Shown: positions 26,027 to 35,487 of the stretch, in pieces
Numbering within the stretch: the stretch's first letter is position 1
Layout: each line of letters opens with the position of its first letter
From: Buttiauxella agrestis
GTDB taxonomy: Bacteria; Pseudomonadota; Gammaproteobacteria; Enterobacterales; Enterobacteriaceae
Assembly (NCBI RefSeq): GCF_900446255.1
Contig: NZ_UIGI01000002.1
Coordinates: forward strand, 222,934-286,933
Direction of reading: 5' to 3'
DNA length: 64,000 bases
Position numbers and translations under genes: made by a program
The notes under the pieces: generated by a model
Database searches by the model: none
The model's input: only the letters and a program-made list of their open reading frames with translations
Told to the model about the DNA's origin: nothing

Positions 26027-28485
26027 TTAGAATTTCAGTGAGAAACCGGCGTTAACCATGAACGGTGACTCCATTTTATTCGAGTGATTGTACTGTACAC
26101 TGGCACCTACATTCAGGTTTTTAGTGACCTATGCGTTAATACCCGCATCATATATGCCAGTCACGTCAGACATATTATCTTCCAGTCGGTCGTCATTGAC
26201 CTGTACGATATTGTCGTTCACCAGTTCATATGCCACCGCCAGTTTCAGGTACGGTTTGAGCTCAGCAGAGCGAACGTTAATCCTGGTGCCAAGATTTACC
26301 CCGCTTTCTACTACCAGGGAATTCACACTACTGACATCAGCTTTCATGCCATTGGACAAATTATAGTTATCATGGTCGGTAGTAAAACCGGTCACGGCAA
26401 CGTAAGGGGCGACGAACGAGCGGTCATAAGTGAAGTATTTTCCTGCTTCAAGATGCCCCGAGAGTCCATTCTGGTTGTAGTCCCCATCAGCGGCACCACC
26501 GCTGGTCATTGTGGCATTGACCCCATCTTTGAACTTGTTCACTTTCACGATACTGTCGACGTAGTATCCGCTGTTATTCATCCAGCTTAGATAGCCGCCC
26601 GTTGACAATGAATCAACATTGCCCGATCCATCTTTGTCGAAATCGACGTCGCTATTGGTATCACCCACAATACCGCCGACGGTCAGATGGCTATTGGCGA
26701 AGTCTTTGCTGGCATCTGCACCCAACATTACGCCGTTAAGGTTCATATAAAACCCGGCAGCATTATTATTGACGCTTTGCTTATTGCCGATGTAACGCGC
26801 CCACACATTTAAATCATGCGACGTATCGCGAACCGCATCAACACGGTCGCGGACGGTGTGCATTTCCACATCGTTTATGATGGGTTCTGTGACCGCCATC
26901 GACAAAACGGCAGAAGTCGATGGTGTATACGCTGGCGCAGTTTCAGGTGGTGCTGGCGGTGTAGAGCCCGTGGACAAATCCCAGTTACCGTTACCGTTAC
27001 CGTCTGTAACCAGGTGATATTCATAAGTCCCGGCATCCACGACGCTACCTTTATTGGCGAGCTTAAATTCAGCCGTCCCGCCATTTGCCGTGACAACGCG
27101 CAAGGGGTCATCATTGACCGGGCTGACGCCAGAATCGGTGGCATATACATTGAAATTACCACTGTCAGTCCCGGTGATATTAATCGTGCTGCCTTTCATC
27201 TCACCAATACTGGTATTGATATAAAAGTTACCGCTGCCGCTGAGCGTATCTGTGGTTAACGAGCTGTAATTAGTGGGGTCGAGAAAGACGCTGCCACCCT
27301 GCATATCCAGAGAATTAACTTGGTAATTCAGCGAATTGCTGGCACCGTGTGAACCGTCGAAGTAAACATTACCCGCTACAGTGAAATCTGCCGCTGAAAT
27401 GTCTGCATGTGCCCAGACAAAAGTCGTGGCACCGGCATTAGTTATGACATCACCGGTGATGCTGGGTGTAGTATCTTCTGTCGCTTTGCCGTCTACGGCT
27501 TTAATGTTTAACAGGCCATTATTGGTAATGTTATTGGCGTAACTGTCGTCCTCTATGGTCATCGGTCATCGCCCCGGTTGATGTTATCACCGTGTCATCA
27601 AGACTGGACTGATCTCTGCTGTCAACCATGCCTGCAACGGTCATATTATTGATTGCAGAATAACCAGAAAGTTGGGCATAACCGCCTTGCTCAACCAATA
27701 AGTTGTTAGATGTTGATATATTTTCGGTATTTGTATCGGACGATCGGGCGTACCCGGATGAATACCTTCCGCCAACTTTTACAACGGTGTCATTATCCGT
27801 ACTACCGTGATTATCGATTTCGCCATAAACGATACTGTTATTTGCTACGCCCGCCGTTGGGGCAATATTCTGATCTTCTGGGTGGTAATTGGCCTGAACA
27901 ACGAGAGTGCCACCTTGCTGTACTGTGCTTCCTTGGCTGATACCGCCATTTTGAATATTTTGTGTACCACCAGATTCAATAACGGCATTAAAAGATTGCG
28001 CAGTATTTATCTGACCTGGCTCGTTTTGTGAACCTGTGTTAAGCACTCCGCCTGCGCTGAGGTGGGTATCATAATCGGCACCGAAGCGGTGATTTAACAC
28101 GGATCCATAACCGGTGACGACGCCACCGTTGAGGATGTCCATGGTACCTGTGTTAATGGTGATAGTACTGGCGGTGCCGCTAACGAAAAGATCTGCATCC
28201 TGGCTTTTAAGGGCTGAATTATAAATGAGTCCAAGAGAATCGATAGTCTGAGTGCCTCCCTCATTATTCATTCCACTGGTAACTCCGCCAGCATAAATGT
28301 GCTGTGAACCATCGTTAATAATGGAGTTTGTGATTGTGCCATAAACATTTTTGAGTTTGATTGGGATTATCAATTGTCTCATTATTAACAACATTTTCTG
28401 CGGAAATATCTGGGGTGAAACTTGCCTGGGAGTTTGATGCATTAAGAGTCACCAATATCCCGAAAGAAATAAGTTTGATGTTCAT
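26027..28485 (-). pseudogene. AIDA/Ag43-type autotransporter adhesin, broken in three places
   Basis: From ATG 28485 there is a signal peptide (NIKLISFGILVTLNA...SQA), then a passenger of AIDA-type repeats (IYAGGVTSGMNNEGG, LNGGVVTGYGSV, IESGGTQNIQNGG), a linker rich in Pro (TPPAPPETAPAY) and a beta-barrel domain ending in a terminal Phe (GFSLKF). The frame is broken by loss of one A in an A-run near 28350, by a 7-bp tandem duplication GGTCATC GGTCATC at 27557-27570, and by a TAG at 26129-26131, 33 codons before the true end. An intact version would be about 820 residues. A motif site lies 87 bp upstream. Confidence 0.9.
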
Positions 28486-28571
28486 TGGGAAGTAGCCTTG
28501 TAATATAAATAACAAGTAAAGTATTAAATTGCGTGGCGAAATTATATGTTGATTTTAAGGTAGGAAACAAT

Positions 28572-28585
28572 GTGCAGAAATGGAC
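28572..28585. promoter_or_regulatory. 14-bp dyad-type motif upstream of the autotransporter
   Basis: GTGCAGAAATGGAC departs from the shared consensus only at position 3 (G for C). It lies 87 bp before the autotransporter start codon, in the same distance range as for the fimbrial operons. Confidence 0.45.
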
Positions 28586-28872
28586 GATATTCTCTATTTC
28601 ATTGATTTTAAATTTTTATTTATTTTTGATGAAATCATTTTCCTGATTAGGATGACGGAAAAACATCATTTACGCGAATGAATAATTGTTAGGTATATTT
28701 ATTTTTGATCGAAGGCGACAGGTTTCTTAATGCTTTAATTGTCAGGGGTTAATAGATTTTAGCGGGGGTTGTCAGAGCGACAAAATAGTGGTTAAACATA
28801 TTTAGTATGTTTCATTTTCACTTCTTCCTCAGTTAAAGTGTGTATTATCTATGGAGTGTGAAAAGATTTTAT

Positions 28873-28903
28873 AAAAATATAGCCCTGCTATAAAGTCAGG
28901 GCT
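28873..28903 (-). terminator. Terminator of the YaiV/IprA-like regulator gene
   Basis: AGCCCTG (28881-28887) pairs with CAGGGCT (28897-28903). Read on the minus strand, the stem is followed by ATATTTTTAT, a T-rich tail. It lies 28 bp after the stop codon of the leftward regulator and insulates the autotransporter. Confidence 0.8.
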
Positions 28904-28930
28904 TGAGTGTAAGTGGTTAAAATAAAATTA

Positions 28931-29575
28931 TTAATATTTTGCAGGGAAGTTTTTTATTATTCCTTTTAGTTTGCCATTTTGTATTTCAATATAACCACCA
29001 AGACGTAAGTCTGCCAACATTTTCATCACTCCACTTCTGGCAAGATGAGTTCGGGCAAGAATATAATTGCTGACACTAATCTTCTTTCGGCTTTCAATGG
29101 GTAACAGGGCGAGTTCGTGCAACAAGCCACAGACAATTTCATAAGTTGTACGACTTATCATCAAATCCGCAATATAACTTTGATAGTCAATAATATAACG
29201 ATAATAATCAATCAATTCTCTAACCAAACCGTGTTTCGTGACCAGCTCGATAACGGTATCGCGTGGCAATGTTAACACTTTGCTTCCCTTTAACGCGCAG
29301 AAAGTATTAATCTCCTTACGGTAACCTGAAGCCAGTACACCAATGAATGTTGGACCAGAAACGACAGCGTAAAGCAGTTGGTCTGAGTTGCGGAAAATAT
29401 TCATCACCCCTTCAAGAAGCACTATCACAACCTGTTCACCATTATTGCCTGTCAAACTAACGTGGACCATATCTGAATGCGTATCAACAAATGTGCCGTG
29501 AGGGCTGCATACATCAATAAGACGGCGAATGGACTCGAACGGTTTTTCGCCAGGAGTGAATGCTTTATCTTCCAT
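28931..29575 (-). CDS. YaiV/IprA-like winged-helix regulator
   Basis: 214 residues from the ATG at 29575, preceded by AGGGGAG at 6-base spacing (an upstream ATG at 29593 is in frame). Residues about 20-130 resemble a cyclic-nucleotide-binding-type beta barrel (VVIVLLEGVMNIFRNSDQLLYAVVSGPTF, as separate strands) without evident phosphate-binding Arg. The C-terminal part (KKISVSNYILARTHLARSGVMKMLADLRLGGYIEI, residues about 160-200) is a winged helix of the CRP-like type. Such proteins occur next to fimbrial and autotransporter adhesins in enterics and include IprA/YaiV. A truncated paralogue lies at 3175, and both genes have the dyad motif upstream. Confidence 0.8.
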   Translation of the reverse strand: MEDKAFTPGEKPFESIRRLIDVCSPHGTFVDTHSDMVHVSLTGNNGEQVVIVLLEGVMNIFRNSDQLLYAVVSGPTFIGVLASGYRKEINTFCALKGSKVLTLPRDTVIELVTKHGLVRELIDYYRYIIDYQSYIADLMISRTTYEIVCGLLHELALLPIESRKKISVSNYILARTHLARSGVMKMLADLRLGGYIEIQNGKLKGIIKNFPAKY

Positions 29576-29724
29576 GTTATGCTCCCCTTTCATAATGTTT
29601 AAAATCCATCTACAGAGAAAATATAATTAAAGTAACCGTAGTCACCTGTTAACAATATTCAAATCTACGTTGCCGCTAATGACAGTAGAAAAACGGCTTT
29701 GCCAGAATTGAGATTAGCGTTACT

Positions 29725-29738
29725 GTCCAATCATAGAC
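29725..29738. promoter_or_regulatory. 14-bp dyad-type motif upstream of the YaiV/IprA-like gene
   Basis: GTCCAATCATAGAC, 150 bp before the regulator start at 29575. It differs from the perfect dyad by A for G at position 11, as does the site at 34578. If the regulator binds it, the gene would be autoregulated. Confidence 0.5.
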
Positions 29739-29920
29739 GTTGACAATTAAGTAAAGTTAGATTAAAGCTGCAGATTTTTCAAGTATATATACATCGAAAT
29801 CCCTATCTGCATTACATCTTTATTGGGGTATGGATACCCAACCCTGAATTTATGACACTGGTTTCTGGTTTCCTGCCCAGTAGTGCTATCAGATCCTACC
29901 CACGTAATGTGGACACGGTC

Positions 29921-30760
29921 CTAAGCGAGGTTCTGATTTTCAAACTGTTCCGGGCTGAGTCCGCCACAGGGGCTGTGACATCGCCAGCGATTGTAGTCAC
30001 ACTCAATATAATTAAACACCGTAGTCCGCATTATTTCCCGACTGGCAAAGTATTCTCCGTGGATACATTCCACTTTCAGCGAGTGAAAGAAGCTTTCCAC
30101 AGGCATTGTCGTAACAACAGCCTTTTGCGCTCATACTGCTACGCAGATTATGACGTTTCAGTAAGGCCTGGTAATCCCCTGAACAGTACTGGCTGCCTCT
30201 GTCAGTATGAACAATGACTTTTTCCGGGCGCTTTCGCCGCCAGAGCGCCATCTGTAACGCATCGCAGGCCAGTTGCGCCGTCATGCGTGGCGACATTGAC
30301 CAGCCGATGACGGCTCGGGACCACAGGTCAATGACCACCGCCAGTCATCAGTGCGAAGATAGGTGATATTTCCCACCCATTTCTGATTCGGCTCACAGGC
30401 GTAAAAGTCCTGCTGCAGCAGATTTTCAGACACCGGCAGACCATGCTCACGGTAACTCCCCGGGCTGAACCGGCGCGAGGCCTTAGCGTGCAGCGCCTGA
30501 CGGCGCAAGCTGGCTGCAATGGTTTTGACGTTGTACGCCGGAAGCTCATCAGCAAGACGCGGTGCGCCATATCGCTGTTTTGCGTCACTGAATGCCTTTC
30601 GGACTGCGTTATCGCAGACAAGACGGAACTGCTGACGCGGGGTTATCTGATGACGATGCAGACGCCAGGCATACCAGTCGCTGCGGGCGACACGGAGCAC
30701 CCGACACATGGCTTTGTTGCTGAACTCAGCCTGATATTTTTCGATAAAGACATACTTCAT
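29921..30760 (-). pseudogene. IS3-family OrfB, frameshifted
   Basis: The start [22 protein letters not shown] overlaps the OrfA stop. The integrase core is spread over three frames: [15 protein letters not shown], then [18 protein letters not shown] and [16 protein letters not shown], then [17 protein letters not shown] to the end FENQNLA. Breaks lie near 30335 (codons lost around DDW...) and near 30105 (before the catalytic Glu helix). Confidence 0.88.
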
Positions 30761-31050
30761 TTCAGGCGCTTCGCGAAGTATGTCGCGGCCTTTTGGAGAA
30801 TGGCCAACTCTTCTGCCTGCTCTGTCAGTTGGCGCTTGAGCCCGGCATTTTCGGTCGCAAGTTCCTGCTCACGTTCGGATGCGGACAGGCTCTGCTGTTG
30901 CTTGCTACGCCAGGTATAAAGTTGCGATTCGTAGAGGCCGAGTTCACGCGCGGCTGCGCCAATACGTTGAGCGAGTTTAAGCGCTTCGTCACGAAAGGCG
31001 GGCGTGTGTTGTTTGCGGGGCTTGTTTTTCGTTGCTGATGGTTTAGTCAT
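30757..31050 (-). CDS. IS3-family OrfA
   Basis: 97 residues: helix-turn-helix ([30 protein letters not shown]) and a C-terminal leucine zipper ([22 protein letters not shown]). OrfA is joined to OrfB by programmed frameshifting in IS3 elements to make the transposase. It is complete here. Confidence 0.9.
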   Translation of the reverse strand: MTKPSATKNKPRKQHTPAFRDEALKLAQRIGAAARELGLYESQLYTWRSKQQQSLSASEREQELATENAGLKRQLTEQAEELAILQKAATYFAKRLK

Positions 31051-31222
31051 GAGTCACCTCTGGGTAAGAGTTTACTCACTTAGCGCTGTGTCCACTATTG
31101 TTGGGTAAGATCAATCTGCTCGCTGTGTACACCACACATCGTCAGGAGCATCGTGGCTCAAATTGCTCTCGAACAGAATAAACTAATTTATCAGTATACG
31201 TTGATAATTTAAATAGACGTTT

Positions 31223-31236
31223 GTCCTAAATTGGAC
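31223..31236. promoter_or_regulatory. 14-bp dyad motif GTCCTAAATTGGAC upstream of the dead pilin gene
   Basis: Perfect GTCC/GGAC arms, located roughly 110-140 bp before the remains of a pilin gene. Survival of the site beside a decayed gene suggests this was once the start of a third fimbrial operon. Confidence 0.58.
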
Positions 31237-31360
31237 GTTGCGAGCAATATTTCTGCACACTAGACTGCGTGCAGATTACGGAGTTCAGTGTTATCTGAGT
31301 TAAGTGCACATCCCGATACTTTTCAATATATTACTTAATGGGAGTAGTGAACTATTCCTT

Positions 31361-31871
31361 TTACCCTGCAGGTTATCTCCACCGGTGCTTACTCTGTCGA
31401 TGCTGGCGTGAACGTCAGCGCAAATATTGTGGCTCCGGCATGCTCAGTTTCTGTTGGTTCTGTTAGTCAGAACGTCGAGCTGGGCAAAGGGCGCGCCTTA
31501 TCAAGGCTGGGGATGCAACGGCATGGACCTCGTTTAGCGATGATTTCGAGGCGTGCCCGGAAACGGTGACGACGGTGACCGTGACCGTTACATTAACCGG
31601 GTCACTAGAACCCGACGTGCCGGAGCACTACATCAATACCGGGACCACTACACATGTCGCTATTGAAGTGATGGATGTTGCGAGCACACAAGCAATGAGC
31701 AATGGGAAAACTTTAACCATAGGCATCAATACCGAACATAAAACGTCCCTAGCATTAAAAAGCAGGATGATCACACCAAATGGTAAGGCTACTTCAGGTA
31801 GCGTTATTGGATTAACGCAGCTTTTAAATAAAGGCGCTGCAATTACCTTAGAACGAATTCTCAGCAACTAG
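31361..31871 (+). pseudogene. Fimbrial subunit remnant
   Basis: One frame gives STGAYSVDAGVNVSANIVAPACSVSVGS and QNVELGKG, the N-terminal strands of a pilin with its first Cys. After a frame change near 31500 another frame continues FSDDFEACPETVTTVTVTVTLTGS, then EHYINTGTTTHVAIEV and the end at 31871. The signal peptide and start codon are not evident. It is probably the first gene of a lost operon. Confidence 0.75.
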
Positions 31872-31881
31872 GATTAACGTC

Positions 31882-32217
31882 ATGAAAAGCCTCAGACAGG
31901 AACTGGTGCAGATAAACAAAAACAAACAAGGTTTAAAAAATAAAAAACTGGATTTAAATTTACTGCCTGTATTTGTTAAAATGTTCAATGATTACAGTAT
32001 GATGAAGAAATATGATGTTATAGATATGTCATTTTTTTCCACCTCATGTCCTTTGAATAAATTAAGGGATTATTTTGATGATCCTCTTTTTATCCGAAAA
32101 GGCCGGAGTCTGATTGCGACATCATTCGCGGAAGAGCTTTATGCACTGATCAATAAAGAGTTAACAATACTATTGGTTAATATTCAGAATGTCTCCAGAT
32201 CCTCCGAAATGGAATGA
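31882..32217 (+). pseudogene. LysR-type regulator, N-terminal fragment
   Basis: 111 residues aligning with the N-terminus of the LysR gene at 6673: LDLNLLPVFVKMF for FDFNLLFIFETIF, LNKLRDYFDDPLFIRKGRSLIAT for LNKLRTYFSDPLFIRKGQGLVPT. The recognition helix is degraded (DMSFFSTSCP in place of ESSPSSISQS) and the frame stops just after the DNA-binding region. It is a decayed paralogue from the same family branch. Confidence 0.75.
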
Positions 32218-32273
32218 TGATCTATTTGAATTAAATGTATTAGCTACGAAACTTTTGTTTTTTTGGTTAGGGT

Positions 32274-32606
32274 ATGAAGGTTGTGCTAATAAAAGATAGC
32301 AACTCTTCTTTTAAAGAATGCGTTAAATTAATTATCAACAATTACTTTTACAGCACTAACGATAGGCGTTTAATTACATTTACGGAAAATTTTAATGAAG
32401 AGAGTGTTAAGCATGCTGATGTTATAATATTAAACATCCCTGCAGGTACATACTATCTGTGCTTTCCTTTGTTGAAACTCAGAAAAAAAGATAGTATTTT
32501 AATCATTGTTATTGATGAAATTGTAGAGCATAAGCTTAAGGAGTTACTTCATTGTTTTGAAAAAAAACTACTTTCATTTCTCGTCATTGTAGTGTTAATA
32601 AATTGA
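32274..32606 (+). pseudogene. Possible receiver-like N-terminus of a LuxR/FimW-type regulator
   Basis: 110 residues beginning MKVVLIKDSNSSFKECVKLIINNYF, followed by HADVIILNIPAGTYY and SILIIVIDEI. This alternation of beta strands and helices fits the receiver-like domain of small LuxR-type fimbrial regulators. The expected C-terminal GerE helix-turn-helix is absent, so either the gene is truncated or the call is wrong. It is AT-rich. Confidence 0.45.
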
Positions 32607-32821
32607 CTCACTACTTAGATAAGAAAAGTACCCGCTGGGTTTCCCCCCCTAAGTAAGCCATGCCACTCTTGTAAGCGACGAGTATTAACCCCACTTCAAA
32701 AAGATATATGCCTCGGCCTTTCTCAGTGCTTTTCATAGCATTATATTGCTGCTCATTATGATATTTCATACAAAAAAGTTAGTTTTTACAAAACGCTGAT
32801 TAAAAAAGTTCAAATTATCTA

Positions 32822-33975
32822 AATAGCTGCGCCTATTACCGCTCCACTTTTGTTAACCCGTGTTGACTGCCGGGGAAAGGTGAAGCCGATTTCATAAACT
32901 GTCTGACATTTTTCAGTAACTGCCACATTGTCCGGCAGCGATGATTACGCGTGATTGTTTCATGTAATGCCAGCCATAAAATCTCTATCCTGTTCAACCA
33001 CGGTGAGTAAACTGGCTGATAAATAACAATAAATTTTGGATTCTCCTTCAATCATTTCAGCGTCTTTTTGTTCTTGTGGATGATATGGTTATCAACAATT
33101 AGCGTGAGCGTTTTTGCACTGCGATATGTGCTTCTCAACTGACTTAACATCCTGATAAGTAAACCTGAGTCTTTACTTGTGCCATTCACATAATCCACTC
33201 TTCCTGTCCCGGCATGCAGCACTCCTGCAAGGTAATGCTTTTGGTTCTGTCCTGGCGTTGGGATGCGTTTTTGCTGCCCTTTTTTCTGCCAGTCAGCGCC
33301 AATTTTTGGATTCAAATCGATATCCACTTCATCCTCGTAAAATACGGGATGATCGGCACAGTTTTTTTCTAACGCTGCACTCGTCGCTACCAGTTTTTCC
33401 TCTTTGTGAGGATCACGAATATGGAGTGTCGGAGCCGCTCTGTGCCAGACAATCCCAGCCCCCGGTAACCAGCGACGAAGCGAGCCTGGATGTAACGTCG
33501 CATTAAATAGTTTATTAATTTCAATCGTTAATATCTCAGTACTCCATCGAGAACGCAGATAGCCGAAATCTTGTGGTGAACGTTGAACCAGTAAATCGAG
33601 CATGCGTAGCATTGCTTCCATAGGCTACTTTCTTTGACGTCCGGGAGGCAGACTTTTCAGGCCTTCAGCCCCAAATAAAGTGAACCAGTTAATCCAGCGC
33701 CCGACGGAAGAACGGGCTGCGCAAAGAGTTTTCGCTACGTGAGTCAAAGATTCGCCACGATGTAGCATCAACATTGCCATGAGGCGTCTGGCGTGGTTTT
33801 TATCCGCAGTTTTGTGCACGGCTTTGTGCATATGGCGTCGTTCATTACGAGGTATAGGTGCTATGATCGGCATAACTCAGTCCGGTTAGTGAGGGTTTGT
33901 GATGTTTGGCGATTGATCAGATCGCTCAAACCGGATTGAGTTCCCTTCAGTGATCTACTATTAGGCGCAGCTATT
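32822..33975 (-). mobile_element. IS630-family element, copy 2
   Basis: 1154 bp, ends AATAGCTGCG and CGCAGCTATT, TA on both sides (32820-32821, 33976-33977). It is nearly identical to copy 1 and in the same orientation. The transposase frame 32836-33873 carries the shared TGA (just before 33052) and an extra TAG near 33622-33624 where copy 1 has Trp. The copies bound a 13-kb segment with the chitinase/lux genes and the autotransporter. Confidence 0.93.
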
Positions 33976-33997
33976 TAGACGTGAGTTTCCTACCTGC

Positions 33998-34550
33998 GTA
34001 AGCGGCACATGTAGACCGTCTGTTGGTCTCCATCCGGTTCGGAGAAAATAATGTCCTTCATTTATGATCTGCACCCGCAGTGCGGGTGTATTCTGAGTGA
34101 CGCGCAGTGCGAACTTTTGCCTTTATCGAGCGCCTTGATTTGAGTATAAATTTCAACCAATCACCGATGAGGAAGCGCTATCAGGGACGATTCTGTCACG
34201 ATGATAAAGAGGGCAGTTTTCGCGCATGCGCAAAGATATTGACCATGACTTCTTACCAACAGACGATGATTAGCATTGAAAATGGCACTACTCAGCTTCC
34301 TGCTGCCTTTATTTGCAATGTGTTCGGGATCCATCGCTGTAGCTATCGGTACTGGCTAAGCCGACCGCAGAAACCTGATGCAAAACAAATCGTTATACTG
34401 AGCCTGGTTCGTGAAGTTCATCATACCAGTAATGGCTCTGCGCGGGCCCGGAGCATTGCCGATATGGTCAGCGCAAAAGGTGTTCCGTTGAGTCGCTGGC
34501 GGGCCAGTAAGATAATGAAAGAGCTGAATACAAATAATTTATCTAGCTAA
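33998..34550 (+). mobile_element. IS3-like remnant with truncated OrfB
   Basis: It begins with the 66-bp IS-end sequence shared with 1719-1785. The frame 34245-34550 reads MTSYQQTMISIENG, then FGIHRCSYRYWLSRPQKPD, VREVHHTSNGSARARSIADM and PLSRWRASKIMKELN. This is the N-terminal region of an IS3-family OrfB (HTH_21 type) before the integrase core. It ends at 34550 without the core. Confidence 0.72.
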
Positions 34551-34577
34551 ATGATGGAAATACAATTTCTATTTACC

Positions 34578-34591
34578 GTCCATATTTAGAC
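34578..34591. promoter_or_regulatory. 14-bp dyad-type motif upstream of fimbrial operon 2
   Basis: GTCCATATTTAGAC, 156 bp before the first gene of operon 2. It has the same A at position 11 as the site at 29725. It is the only such site in the 197-bp upstream region. Confidence 0.5.
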
Positions 34592-34747
34592 TCTTGTCAA
34601 TTTTTACATTAGGTTTAATATACACCCCATACTGCATTGCAATAAAGTTCTTAGATATTATTTTTCACACATTAACTGCGACAAATGACGCATTCCCAAA
34701 CCCTGCGACGTTGTTATATATAAACTTAATAAATCCAGAGATTAATA

Positions 34748-35452
34748 ATGAGCAAATTAAATAAGCTTGCATGCCTGTCATTGGTCTGCTGTAGCCCCTT
34801 CCTTGCTTCTCAGGCTGTACACGCCTCCGGCATGAAACTTGAAACCTCTGTTGTTATCGTAAATACAGCAGACGGAGAAGGCGTGATGACGCTTAAAAAT
34901 ACAGATTCAAAACCTGTATTACTTTATTCATCGGTTGAGAACTTACCCGGTGATAAAGAAGAGTCACTGATTGTTACGCCCCCTGTCGTGCGGGTTAATC
35001 CAGGCGACAGCCAGACAGTACGTTTCATGCTTAAAACACCAGGTAAAAATGTCGAGCAATTTAAACGTGCTATTTTCGAAGGCATTCCTGCCACTGATAA
35101 ATCCGCGGATAAACTGCAAATTACCATTCGGCAGAATGTCCCTTTAATCATTCACCCTTCGGCTTTGAAAGATAATCCGGAGCCATGGAAAGATTTAAAA
35201 TGGCAGCAGGTGAATGCGAGCAGCATAAAAGTAACTAACACCGGATCTTACGTTATCCGTATGTCTCCTGAAATTACGTTATTACCGAAAAATATTAAAG
35301 GTTCAATGGGTGGGAACTATATTCTTCCCGGTCAGTCTCGCGATGTCACTCTGCGCGGCACAGTCTCCGGCGCACAAATGGTACAAATCACACCCGCCAA
35401 TAAATATGGCTATTTTGTTAAGCCTTATGAAACAGAATTAAGCAGCCATTAA
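34748..35452 (+). CDS. Fimbrial chaperone (DUF1120-type operon)
   Basis: 234 residues, signal peptide ending near AVHA. The beta-sandwich shows VVIVNTADGEGVMTLKNTD, VTPPVVRVNPGDSQTVRFML and KLQITIRQNVPLIIHP, and domain 2 continues with SSIKVTNTGSYVIRMSPEI. It belongs to the PapD superfamily but diverges from the operon 1 chaperones and resembles YhcA-type chaperones. It is the first gene of operon 2. Confidence 0.9.
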   Translation: MSKLNKLACLSLVCCSPFLASQAVHASGMKLETSVVIVNTADGEGVMTLKNTDSKPVLLYSSVENLPGDKEESLIVTPPVVRVNPGDSQTVRFMLKTPGKNVEQFKRAIFEGIPATDKSADKLQITIRQNVPLIIHPSALKDNPEPWKDLKWQQVNASSIKVTNTGSYVIRMSPEITLLPKNIKGSMGGNYILPGQSRDVTLRGTVSGAQMVQITPANKYGYFVKPYETELSSH

Positions 35453-35487
35453 GAATAAATAATTACTCACACATCAGGATAATTATC

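Larger units (their letters stand above)
29891..31113 (-). mobile_element. IS3-family element, near full length
   Basis: 1223 bp between AGATCCTACCCACG and TTGGGTAAGATCA, with a 3-bp duplication ATC on both sides (29888-29890, 31114-31116). OrfA (31050-30757) is intact. OrfB, which overlaps the OrfA stop (ATGA), is broken by frameshifts near 30335 and 30105, so the copy is inactive. It is in the same orientation as the copies at 3282 and 9671. Confidence 0.92.

Noticed and set aside
26816-27259. Plus-strand open frame opposite the autotransporter
   Set aside because: Shadow frame, rich in Arg/Ile without any domain; the minus strand carries the AIDA-type passenger.
31090-31113. GTCCACTATTG in the IS3 termini as further dyad motif sites
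   Set aside because: It is part of the IS3 inverted repeat, lacks the right GGAC arm, and recurs only because the IS does.
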